DNA of 32,193 bases, taken from assembly GCA_027576995.1 (NCBI GenBank), contig JANBQC010000313.1, positions 1 through 32,193 of the forward strand. The letters run 5' to 3'. Shown in pieces: positions 10,675-19,175 of the stretch. Position numbers and translations under genes: made by a program. Under the pieces are notes generated by a model. It was not told where the DNA came from and searched no databases. It saw only the letters and a list, made by a program, of their open reading frames with translations. The stretch's first letter is position 1; every line of letters starts with the position of its first letter. Source of the DNA: Dimargaris cristalligena. Taxonomy: Eukaryota > Kickxellomycota > Dimargaritomycetes > Dimargaritales > Dimargaritaceae.

Positions 10675-12769
10675 GGTTATGTTGCCTTGGGGAGTCTTGG
10701 GGGAGAAATTCAACGTAGGGGGACGGCCGGAAACAAAATGTACCTAAATACCAATCGATAGTCGACAATAGGCGCTGGAACGGGTTGCTGGAAACAAGGT
10801 AATACCAATGCTACTGGGTGTAGATTGATAGATAGCTGTGATGCCACTCAATTGTAGGGAGCAATGTATCCCTATATTTATAAGAGGCGGTTACTTGGCG
10901 CTTTGGTGTAATTTATGCAAGGTACTGGCAGTGTTTCAAATATCATATTAACGCGATACAACTGCCCTTCGAATCGAGGCCACAGCATTCCTCAAAGAAG
11001 TATTACGTCCATCAGCCGCACAGTATGTATTAAATTGGACCAAATTAGTTGATCTTTGTCATTGTCGCACCCCGAATAGGGGCGTCCAGTCATTGTATGC
11101 CCTATATTAATGTCAATGGAAGTGGTATTTAGGGGGAGGGCGAATGGGTAGGTGGATGTTTCGAGGATCATCTCTCTTCGTCAACTGCCACAGATGGTTT
11201 GCCGCTATTGTAGAACCAAGGCGAAAACAGAACAGTCTGTAATATGGGTCAGGAGTACAACGCCCATTTAGGGAAACCCCCCAATCCACAACTCCATGCC
11301 TAATTAGGAAATCCGTTGAATTCGTGCTGCTAATACAGTCAGCTATTGGGATAACTCCGGCCGGTCGGGCGCAGAACCATGTCATTCCCGATCCACAATC
11401 TGAAGCACTCGAGTCTCAGATCTGAAGATGACCCGTACTACCCACACCAAAAATAGACCTGAAATATTGAAACCAATTCTTGTATTGTAATCCGGGTATA
11501 TTTTTCGCCGGAAACAGAGGCGTCAAGCTAAAGCCCGCACCAAGCGGCCATAATTGATTATATCCCTTCCCCCTTCCCTGTTGCTAGTCGGTGAAAAATT
11601 GCTATGTGAATAATGTCCTATTGACTAAAAGGTGTAATTGTATTATTAACCCCACCATTGGTCTTTACTCATCCCTATTTCTGGGGGATTTTGCGCAGCT
11701 ATAAACCGGACTCTTGAAAGTGTGTATCCATGTCCTTTCCCTCTTTATTTGTTGCTTTTCAGGGTTTTAGAGCCATTTATCCTTCAATATGTTCCCTGTG
11801 GATGGCAAATTATGACCAAAAGGTCGCCTGCCTTAGACTCACTTTAAATAAAACTCTACTTCATCTGAAAGTGTGTATCTATATAAATAAATATCATTTA
11901 GATAGTTTAAATACCCGCGTTAACTGCAGGGAGTCAGCCGAGCTTGAAACTTATTCATGATATTATAGGGTGTCCAGTCTTGCGGCGAGTTTAACCATAG
12001 GTAATTTAGACCTTTAGGTTCAAATAGCGGTTTGACCACGCAATATTTTTGAGAAGAGGAAAGGGAGTGAACGGAAATTGCGCAAAAAGCCCGCTGCGTA
12101 GCCTCAGCGAGTCAGCGTGTAGGATTACACAAGTACAGGGTGGGGGGTAATAATTAGGAGTACTGAGAAGGACGGGCTGGTATCTGTACTACCCAAATGG
12201 ATGGTTCAGTTTGGCCCCATCGCGTCAAATTGTGGAATAAATAGCGGATATTAGGTATAATCAATGTAAATTGGTCCCCCAGCCTATAGAGGTCTTATAT
12301 AATTCAGGGAGATGGCCTTCTCCTATTACAGGCAATGTTAGCCAACGGAGTCCAATGTATTGGTTAGGATGTTCCACCAGTCTAGCTAGATCCCCGCGAA
12401 TGGATCACGGTAGGAGTTTCGGCTAAATTACCCCATTTCAGTGGTGGTCTGCAACCCTCCATAAGGTCATTATATCTTTCGGCCTTTTAATCGCCACTTC
12501 GACGGTTATAGATTCATTGACTTGTGATTGGGGTAAATGGTATCAAGTACGTTCCCCGTGCAATTTAACACCAACTTGGGTCGGTACATTCGGTTATAGG
12601 GCAACTCGGTTTTATTATGTACCGGCGTAAACCACCCTTACAATGTAATTAAAGCAAATGGATAGTCTAAATACACGTTAATGGTTGTGTTCATGCTGTT
12701 TCATAATAAATTACAGTTACTCGAATGGCCTCCGTGAAACGAACATGGTCAATTAGCCTATTCAATAAA
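10675..12769. other. Long intergenic region, no supported gene
   Basis: About 2.1 kb between the candidate secreted gene and the PPR gene. ORFs are short (90 codons at most, at 11113-11385 on the minus strand), lack motifs and follow the local AT content. TTTATT at 12611-12616 is AATAAA on the minus strand and could serve the PPR gene 3' end about 155 nt away. I found no tRNA-like A and B boxes with a matching stem. Confidence 0.5.
10875..10882 (-). promoter_or_regulatory. TATA-box-like element upstream of the candidate secreted-protein gene
   Basis: The minus strand reads TATAAATA, a full TATA consensus, about 200 nt upstream of the ATG at 10674. The distance is long for direct use but compatible with a 5' UTR or a 5' intron. 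It supports minus-strand transcription here only weakly. Confidence 0.3.
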
Positions 12770-14134
12770 TCAGATCGATCGTTTCCGAGGCTTACTCTTG
12801 TCTGACTTGGGCGGTAGCTTTTCAGTAGTGAGCTGCCTATTTACTAGAGGGATCTTGACAAAAAATCCGGACTCCTTGAGTTGGTAGGCCAGATCGGGGT
12901 CTCGCTGCACCAGCCATTTTTCCATCTCCCAGCGAATATTATTATTGCCTTGGAGGGTGGCCAACCGCTGAACCATCGTCAAAAGGTGCCGGGTGGGTAA
13001 TTGTCCCGGCGACAGTTCAGCCATAAGGTTCATCATAACCGATGCGGCCGCTTGCAAATGACCTAACCGACAGTAGGCCGTGACTAATTGGCGGTAATTG
13101 ATGGGGGTGGGTTCTAATCGGAGCTTTCGACAGTAGGTTTCGATATCCTGCAATTTTTGAACTAATGCGTTAACCATGGCGGGAGGAGAGCTGTAGCCAG
13201 CATAGCCCAGGGCCTCGGTGACATGTGAAATAATGGGTAAAGTGGCCACACGAAACGTGGGTGCGGCATCAGTGGCTGCTGGCGGATTTACAGGACTCTC
13301 TGGTTGACTTCTGAACTGGCGGGTCGGCTGCGGGCCATATTGGTCTTTAAACGGTTGCCAATAGCCTTCTTCCCAGATGCTTAGAGTGGCGGTATAGTCC
13401 TCAAAATGGTTGTGGATTTCCATAAGGCGGCGCACGACCCGTTTAGAATACTGGGCCGACGGAAGTTTACTTAGGGACTGGTTGATTTCCTTCAAGAATC
13501 TTTTGTCCAGTCGACCCATTTCAACGGGGGCTAGGTTAGGAAACGGATGCTCCTTACTCGGCAGGATCCGGCGTACCCGGGCGTACATTTCCAGCAGGTT
13601 GACTAGGGTGTCCGACGTCGGCACGTGGCTATCCTGGTGCATATCCGATAGAGCACGTACGGCCCCTGCAATATCCCGAAGTTCAATCTGCGCCTGGATA
13701 CGGTTGGTATGGACGGTGGCTGGAGCGAGCTCGCCGATGGGCAGGCCTTCGGTGAGCATTTGGAAAATACCCTCCACGGCCTCGTATTTCTTCAGCCGTA
13801 CCAAATAATCCACTACTCGCTCCTGGGTCAGGGAGGCGACCCGCTCCTCCGGATAGTACTTTTTGAAACCAGCCCAGATTCGGGTGACGGCGTCTACGTT
13901 GCCCCGCTTAGCGGCCACGGCCAGACGGGCACCAAACTCGCTGGGCGACGATCTCTTGAAGTTCTCTGGCGGGGTGGTTTTCCTAGTTGTCGGGGTGGGG
14001 CCTTGGCTCTGGTGTGTTCGAACGGTCTGGGAAAAGTACAGTAAAATAGGATTGCCTATACCCAGCCCTAGCCTATGGGTCAGACAGATGGATGCCCTTC
14101 GAAGGCTATAACTGTGGGTCAGTAAATTGGACAT
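12770..14134 (-). CDS. Mitochondrial pentatricopeptide/helical-repeat protein (454 aa)
   Basis: The ATG at 14134 gives 454 residues without introns. The N-terminus (MSNLLTHSYSLRRASICLTH) is rich in Ser, Arg and Leu and free of acidic residues, as expected for matrix import. A Thr/Pro/Lys linker follows to about residue 65. The rest is all-helical and PPR-like, with paired-helix segments such as TSDTLVNLLEMYARVRR and PINYRQLVTAYCRLGHLQAA. The latter matches the PPR pattern of Asn/Tyr at the helix start and a Gly-His turn. A Pro/Ala-rich loop interrupts the array at about 270-300. The C-terminus is basic (KSDKSKPRKRSI). Such proteins bind organellar RNA or the mitoribosome in known systems; the specific target cannot be read here. 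The gene is divergent from TFC4, 398 bp away. Confidence 0.75.
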   Translation of the reverse strand: MSNLLTHSYSLRRASICLTHRLGLGIGNPILLYFSQTVRTHQSQGPTPTTRKTTPPENFKRSSPSEFGARLAVAAKRGNVDAVTRIWAGFKKYYPEERVASLTQERVVDYLVRLKKYEAVEGIFQMLTEGLPIGELAPATVHTNRIQAQIELRDIAGAVRALSDMHQDSHVPTSDTLVNLLEMYARVRRILPSKEHPFPNLAPVEMGRLDKRFLKEINQSLSKLPSAQYSKRVVRRLMEIHNHFEDYTATLSIWEEGYWQPFKDQYGPQPTRQFRSQPESPVNPPAATDAAPTFRVATLPIISHVTEALGYAGYSSPPAMVNALVQKLQDIETYCRKLRLEPTPINYRQLVTAYCRLGHLQAAASVMMNLMAELSPGQLPTRHLLTMVQRLATLQGNNNIRWEMEKWLVQRDPDLAYQLKESGFFVKIPLVNRQLTTEKLPPKSDKSKPRKRSI

Positions 14135-14532
14135 TGTGTGAGTAACAAGCTTAAAATACGGTGGGAATCATAGCCGAGGTCAAAGTAAGATCTGGTCCGT
14201 TGTAAATTCGGCGCATAGGAAAAATATGACTGGAAAGGGCCAGAAACCGTGTCAATAAATCTGGGGAATCCCGGATAGGCATGAGCTCGTCTTTAAATGG
14301 GCTGGCCATGCGTGTTGGGGGGTTGTGGAGGGGAAAAGTTCCTGGTGCAAGGTTGATTTTGCCACCAATACCTAGTCGACCCCAAGCTGAGGTTTTATCC
14401 TTATTCGAACATTCCAAAGGCTATCTGTCCTTTGACATTTACTTAACGAGTTGTACGGCCTGCTGTTTTAGCCTAAGTGTGGCTCATTTTCCTTCTTACC
14501 AGTTTCTTTTTAAAAATTTTGTTTATCGAACC
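14135..14532. promoter_or_regulatory. Short divergent promoter shared by the PPR gene and TFC4
   Basis: 398 bp separate the PPR ATG (14134, -) from the favoured TFC4 ATG (14533, +). The plus frame of TFC4 stays open through part of it, with an in-frame ATG at 14281. A T-rich stretch lies at about 14490-14525, just before the TFC4 start. No clear TATA box was assigned. Confidence 0.5.
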
Positions 14533-17500
14533 ATGGATATCGATGCCCCACCGCCCAACTATGTCCCTCAGCACGCCGGGTCTTCGGATTACGACTCGCT
14601 GTCCGAGACCGAGGGCAACCTTGAAGAGCTCCTCAATGATATTGTCCAAATGGAGCCCCTGTCGGCCCCGCTGCAATCCATTAGCAATAAAGTGATTCAA
14701 TTCCGGTTCGACGACGAGTCTGACGCCGATGTGAACATCGACGAAGAAGGGCTAGGCAACCTCACCGACCACGAGGCCGCTTTCCGAGTGTTCCGAGACC
14801 ATGTCAAAGAGGCCACAGGACTCGGCAAGGTTCGTCGCAAGCATGAGAGTCCTAAAAAAGGCCACCGGCCGCTGAAACTATCCATAGAGCTTAAACAGCT
14901 TCTGGGTACTGCCAACATGTACTATGTCACCCAGCAGTTCACCCCGGCCATTGCCGCGTTCCAAGAGGTCATTCGCATTAACCCCAAGATACCCCAGGCC
15001 TGGAAATCGCTGGCTCTGATCCAGGAGGAAATGGGGGACCGCAAGCGGGCCCTGGCGCTGAATTTGGTGGCCGCTCACATCACCCCTCGTGACGGGGACT
15101 TCTGGCGGCAGCTGGGTCACAGTGCTCTCCAGTTAGATGACCGCGTCCAGGCGCTTTATTGCTTTTCCAAGGCCATTGCGGCCGATCCGCTGGATGGTGA
15201 TTCCCTTCTTCAACGTGCTCAGATCCATGTCAACATTAATCAGACTAGCTACGCTACGCATGATCTAAAACGGTACCTAGATGCCTATCCCCTGGATCAA
15301 GGGGTCATTCAAACCCTCGCGCAAATGTGCGTTCAAACCGGCGAATTTAAACTGGCCATATTTTGTTACGAGCGACTCTTCTATTACTCATACCTAGCGG
15401 AGCTACCCAGTTTTAATCAAGAGGAGAACTCCGAGGCCGGGGAAAACGAGTATGAAGATGAAGATGCCGATGAAGCCCCATCAAATCACGCCTCGCATGG
15501 TACCCAGCAAACGACGGTTGCGGGTGACGGGGCGCCGGCTACAAAAGCCCAGGCACATCTATATTCGGCCAATGACCTGAACATTTTTGCCGAACTTTGC
15601 ATGATGGCTGGTGAATTCGAGCGTGTTGTGTTTCATTTACGCCACGGAACCCGGTACATCCAGGATCGCATGTACGAAACCCAATGGTCCACCGCCGACG
15701 AACTCGAGGCCATCGAGTGTTTCCGTACCAGTGCCGGGTCAGTATCCGATGGGGTTCTTCCCTCGAAAGTAGTGCAGTCCTTGCCACCGACTCCAGCCGT
15801 CAGTGATTTGACCGTACAATCATTCCCAGAAGAAATCGCACCCCTAGGCGAGTACTTTGAACCTACTTATATCCGGTGTCTACTACGTCTGTTGCGGGAA
15901 CCGGAAGGCCCTGCTCCCTTCGGAGCCATCGACAACGATTTCATCCAGAGTTCGGGCGCCAGCAACGAGACTGCATCCGCCCAAAAATCGACCCAGCCGC
16001 AACCCAATGGGCAGAAGCCAGCCAAGCGAAAGACAGCCGTGGAGGACAGAGAAGATCTTGATGATGGAGGTGAAGATGGGGAAGCAGAGTCGGACGACGG
16101 TGAAGAGGAGGAAGCGGAGGACGACGACGAGGATGAATATAACGAAGGTGTGGATTGGCATACCGCCCCAATGGAGACAACCCCTGAATTTCATCAAGGT
16201 ATCACTGGAAAGCGACCCCATCCCCGCCGGGTCCTCCACACTCGTTTGCATGCCCGCTATCCCCGTTTTGTAACCGCCATTCAAGGAGCGGCTAACCATT
16301 CGATGGCCATTGACCTCCGCGTTAAATTGGGGCAGTCCTACCTATTACTCCAGCAAGCGGAACTCGGCTTTCTCCACCTGGCCCCTCTATGGGATTATGA
16401 ACCAGCGGACTACTCCGATCTCTATCATGAGGCTATTGATACTTTCATCCGCACCGGCTTCTACGCTGCAGCCCTAGACGTTTGCGAGATTCTCCTGGCC
16501 GACGAAGCCACCGCGGTCCCTTCGGTGTGGGTGCAAGCCGCCACCAGTTGGCGGGAACTGGGCGACCCAGGCAACGCTATTCAGTGTTTAGAAACCGCGG
16601 TGACCGAGGATTCCAGTGACTTGGAAGGCCAGCTATCCTTGGCCGAATTATACCAGGAAACCAATCAGATTGAGCAGGCTCTACACTGGTTTCGCCAGGT
16701 GGAGCAGAGCAGGGCCCAGCTGGGGGACGCCGATCCTTTGAACCCCCAGGGACCCAACAGTGGCCCTACGATGGAAGACACTACCGACGCCCAACCTGAA
16801 CTGTTGCGCAATACTCGCCCCAAAGGTGCTTTATCACGATCCGCCAAACATGCCGAGATCCAGCTCCAGGCCCGCGTGCGGCGGCAGGAGCGGGCGGAGA
16901 AGGATATGGCCCTCTGGTACCGGCTGGTTACGCTCTATGCGGACCAGATCAATACCCTGGAGCGCGAACAGGCGGGTTTTGAAACCCAGTTGTACCGGGG
17001 CGGGGCCGAGGTCGATGCCGATGTCCTAGCGGCTTCCGTGATGGGCCATCGGTACAAACTCGTGGAGTCCCGTCAAGAATACTGCCTCACCGCCCGGAAA
17101 ATGTTCCAACAATTCCACCGAACTAGATGTTTCTATCCAGCCGTGACTAGCCAGCGGTTCACTGGGTACCGCACCACCCGACACCGACTACCCACAGCCG
17201 CGTCAATTGCCACCCTTCTCAACCTGGAGCAGGGGAGTTCGGAGCGTGAACCCGTGGCTCATTTACCCCTCGAGGAGCGAATCAACCAAATCATGGGGAA
17301 ATTGAACCTCTCGTCAAACCTGATTCGTCTTGCGCGAGACCAAATGGTGGCTACTCCCTTGGTGGGCCGGGCCCCACCGGAGAGTAAGGCCCCGGAAAAA
17401 GAAAGCGAGACCCCGACCGAAGGCGACCCGTCCCAGAGGAATGAACCCGCGCCCATTACCGTGGACCAAATTGTTCCCACCACTTTTCGGGGGATCAAGT

Positions 17501-18600
17501 TTGAGGTATGGAAGCGGATTTTCATAGAGTACGCTGTGCATCTGACCAAACTCGGACAAGGTGCTGAGGCCTACGAGGTCCTGGACACTGTCCAGCGTGC
17601 CAACGTATTCCGGTTTGATCCGCCTGTCCACCATGAGCTAACCACCGTTGCGACTGCCCTGGCCGTCTACAGCCGGCAGTTTAAGGTCGTATACCCGGCC
17701 GCACGTCAACTTCTGGCCCATCACTCTACTGAAGCCCGCTCCTACCGTTACTTGGCCGCTTTATTATGTAATAGCGATCCGTCGGGCGTCGAGCACTTTG
17801 GCCGAAGTTCGGTGCTAAAAGTAGTCACGCGGCACTTAAACTTTATGTCACCAGGGTTCCCACGCCGACCTCCCCGCGACCAACTCATGGGGACTGAGGA
17901 CTATGACCCTTACCAGCAAACATCGGAGGACCCGCGGCTTCGTGCGGTCGACCCGAAGGTACGGGTACAATGTCTAGGCCTGATGGCCCAGCTAAAAGGC
18001 CGGCTGCATTTGGCCAACCGGGTTTACAGTGCCGCGGTGATGGTTTTCCGGAGCGCGTTAGATTACCTCCCCAAGGATGCCACGACAGAATTGTTGACAG
18101 GGGCCGGGCTCCTGTTGCGGGCCAGTCAGCGGGCTTCCGGGAACCGCCAACTAGTGATTCTTGAGGGGTTTAGTCATTTGTTCGCATATTTTGAATTGGT
18201 AATGGGCCAAGTTCCCGCCGAGGACGAGCCGGTGACCGACCTCCAGCGCATCGATCGAGTATACCAGGCCCAGCGCCGCCGGGAGGCCCTGTACAATCTC
18301 GGGCGGGCCTACCATCACCTGGATTTGACCTATTTGGCCATTCCTTATTACGAAAGTGTACTTGGAATCCGGCCGCTCCAAGGAACCACCAGTCCTATTT
18401 GGGAGCCCCGGTGCCTAGGCGACCTCCCCTCGGCCATGCGCGATCAGGTCATGGCCCAATTCGCTGATCCAGCCACGGCCGTCGACCACTTTTTATTCCC
18501 CGGTCGCTATGAGGCGGCTTATAATCTGGCCCAAATTTATGTGCTTAGCGGTAATCCTGGCTTGGCTCAAGAGATGCTCGCCCGGTTCTGTACCATTTAA
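14533..18600 (+). CDS. TFC4: TFIIIC subunit tau131 / GTF3C3 (TPR protein)
   Basis: TPR subunit of the Pol III factor TFIIIC, tau-A lobe. In known systems it recruits Brf1/TFIIIB upstream of tRNA and 5S genes. The ATG at 14533 (ACCATGG context) gives 1355 residues beginning MDIDAPPPNYVPQ; an in-frame ATG at 14281 would add 84 non-conserved residues. An N-terminal TPR array starts at about residue 115 (for example AIAAFQEVIRINPKIPQAW). Two acidic linkers interrupt the protein, at about 302-316 and about 506-540. A second TPR block follows from about 555. The C-terminal TPRs end in AAYNLAQIYVLSGNPGLAQEM and FCTI, very close to the animal GTF3C3 ending. The protein is longer than yeast Tfc4 (about 1025) and human GTF3C3 (about 886), mainly through the acidic and charged linkers, including a Pro/Glu-rich one near 950-975. 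No intron is needed. Confidence 0.94.
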   Translation: MDIDAPPPNYVPQHAGSSDYDSLSETEGNLEELLNDIVQMEPLSAPLQSISNKVIQFRFDDESDADVNIDEEGLGNLTDHEAAFRVFRDHVKEATGLGKVRRKHESPKKGHRPLKLSIELKQLLGTANMYYVTQQFTPAIAAFQEVIRINPKIPQAWKSLALIQEEMGDRKRALALNLVAAHITPRDGDFWRQLGHSALQLDDRVQALYCFSKAIAADPLDGDSLLQRAQIHVNINQTSYATHDLKRYLDAYPLDQGVIQTLAQMCVQTGEFKLAIFCYERLFYYSYLAELPSFNQEENSEAGENEYEDEDADEAPSNHASHGTQQTTVAGDGAPATKAQAHLYSANDLNIFAELCMMAGEFERVVFHLRHGTRYIQDRMYETQWSTADELEAIECFRTSAGSVSDGVLPSKVVQSLPPTPAVSDLTVQSFPEEIAPLGEYFEPTYIRCLLRLLREPEGPAPFGAIDNDFIQSSGASNETASAQKSTQPQPNGQKPAKRKTAVEDREDLDDGGEDGEAESDDGEEEEAEDDDEDEYNEGVDWHTAPMETTPEFHQGITGKRPHPRRVLHTRLHARYPRFVTAIQGAANHSMAIDLRVKLGQSYLLLQQAELGFLHLAPLWDYEPADYSDLYHEAIDTFIRTGFYAAALDVCEILLADEATAVPSVWVQAATSWRELGDPGNAIQCLETAVTEDSSDLEGQLSLAELYQETNQIEQALHWFRQVEQSRAQLGDADPLNPQGPNSGPTMEDTTDAQPELLRNTRPKGALSRSAKHAEIQLQARVRRQERAEKDMALWYRLVTLYADQINTLEREQAGFETQLYRGGAEVDADVLAASVMGHRYKLVESRQEYCLTARKMFQQFHRTRCFYPAVTSQRFTGYRTTRHRLPTAASIATLLNLEQGSSEREPVAHLPLEERINQIMGKLNLSSNLIRLARDQMVATPLVGRAPPESKAPEKESETPTEGDPSQRNEPAPITVDQIVPTTFRGIKFEVWKRIFIEYAVHLTKLGQGAEAYEVLDTVQRANVFRFDPPVHHELTTVATALAVYSRQFKVVYPAARQLLAHHSTEARSYRYLAALLCNSDPSGVEHFGRSSVLKVVTRHLNFMSPGFPRRPPRDQLMGTEDYDPYQQTSEDPRLRAVDPKVRVQCLGLMAQLKGRLHLANRVYSAAVMVFRSALDYLPKDATTELLTGAGLLLRASQRASGNRQLVILEGFSHLFAYFELVMGQVPAEDEPVTDLQRIDRVYQAQRRREALYNLGRAYHHLDLTYLAIPYYESVLGIRPLQGTTSPIWEPRCLGDLPSAMRDQVMAQFADPATAVDHFLFPGRYEAAYNLAQIYVLSGNPGLAQEMLARFCTI

Positions 18601-19175
18601 AGTCGTTGATGCACAACCTATCCATCATATGTCGATGGTAATGTTTTATTTGTAAATATTGTTCCCATAGTTGCTCCGCCGGAAATACTCGATTTATTTC
18701 CGGGAACTATATAAATACCTAAAATTCCCCGATCATCGAATTTCTAGCTGGGGGGCATATTGGTTTCCCGAAACTGAATGGGGATAACCTAGTCCATTGA
18801 AGGGGCCTCGGCAAGTGGATATTGGCTAAATGGGCGATCCGTAATCAGGTACTGGAATTGGGCATAGTGGCAGCTGGTTGGCCCGGTTGTGGACTCTAAA
18901 CTTTAGTGTCAATAGTATATTTGAGAACCGGCTGCGATTGGAGAGTTGCTCTTTGCTTTCCTGGATTCCTTTTTGACGTTGGGCTGATCTAGTAATCTCT
19001 GTCTGACTCTACGCCATTCCCGACCCATTCCCTATATCACACTGCCCTTGTTTTTCTATCCGGCCGCCCCAAAATCCGGGTTAGCAGGCTCCACCTAGCA
19101 TTGAACAGCGGCATTCCGATAGCTACTTCACGCATTGAATGCCATGCGTCCCATGGTCTAGTTTCTATAGTCTGC
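18601..19175. promoter_or_regulatory. Intergenic region between TFC4 and the second PPR gene
   Basis: 575 bp holding the TFC4 3' end and the promoter of the next plus-strand gene. The first 130 bp are A/T-rich (GTTTTATTTGTAAATATTG), but no exact AATAAA was seen. A TATAAATA element is present at about 18709-18716. No ORF of interest. Confidence 0.4.

Noticed and set aside
11113..11385. 90-codon minus-strand ORF with a real ATG
   Set aside because: It has no recognisable domain or signal peptide, and an ORF of this length is expected by chance in 2 kb.
15883..16299. 138-codon minus-strand ORF inside TFC4
   Set aside because: It is the antisense of the acidic-linker coding sequence, which produces long open frames by composition.
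19101..19175. Upstream extension of the second PPR protein
   Set aside because: It begins with TTG; the first in-frame ATG is at 19176 and opens a good targeting sequence.
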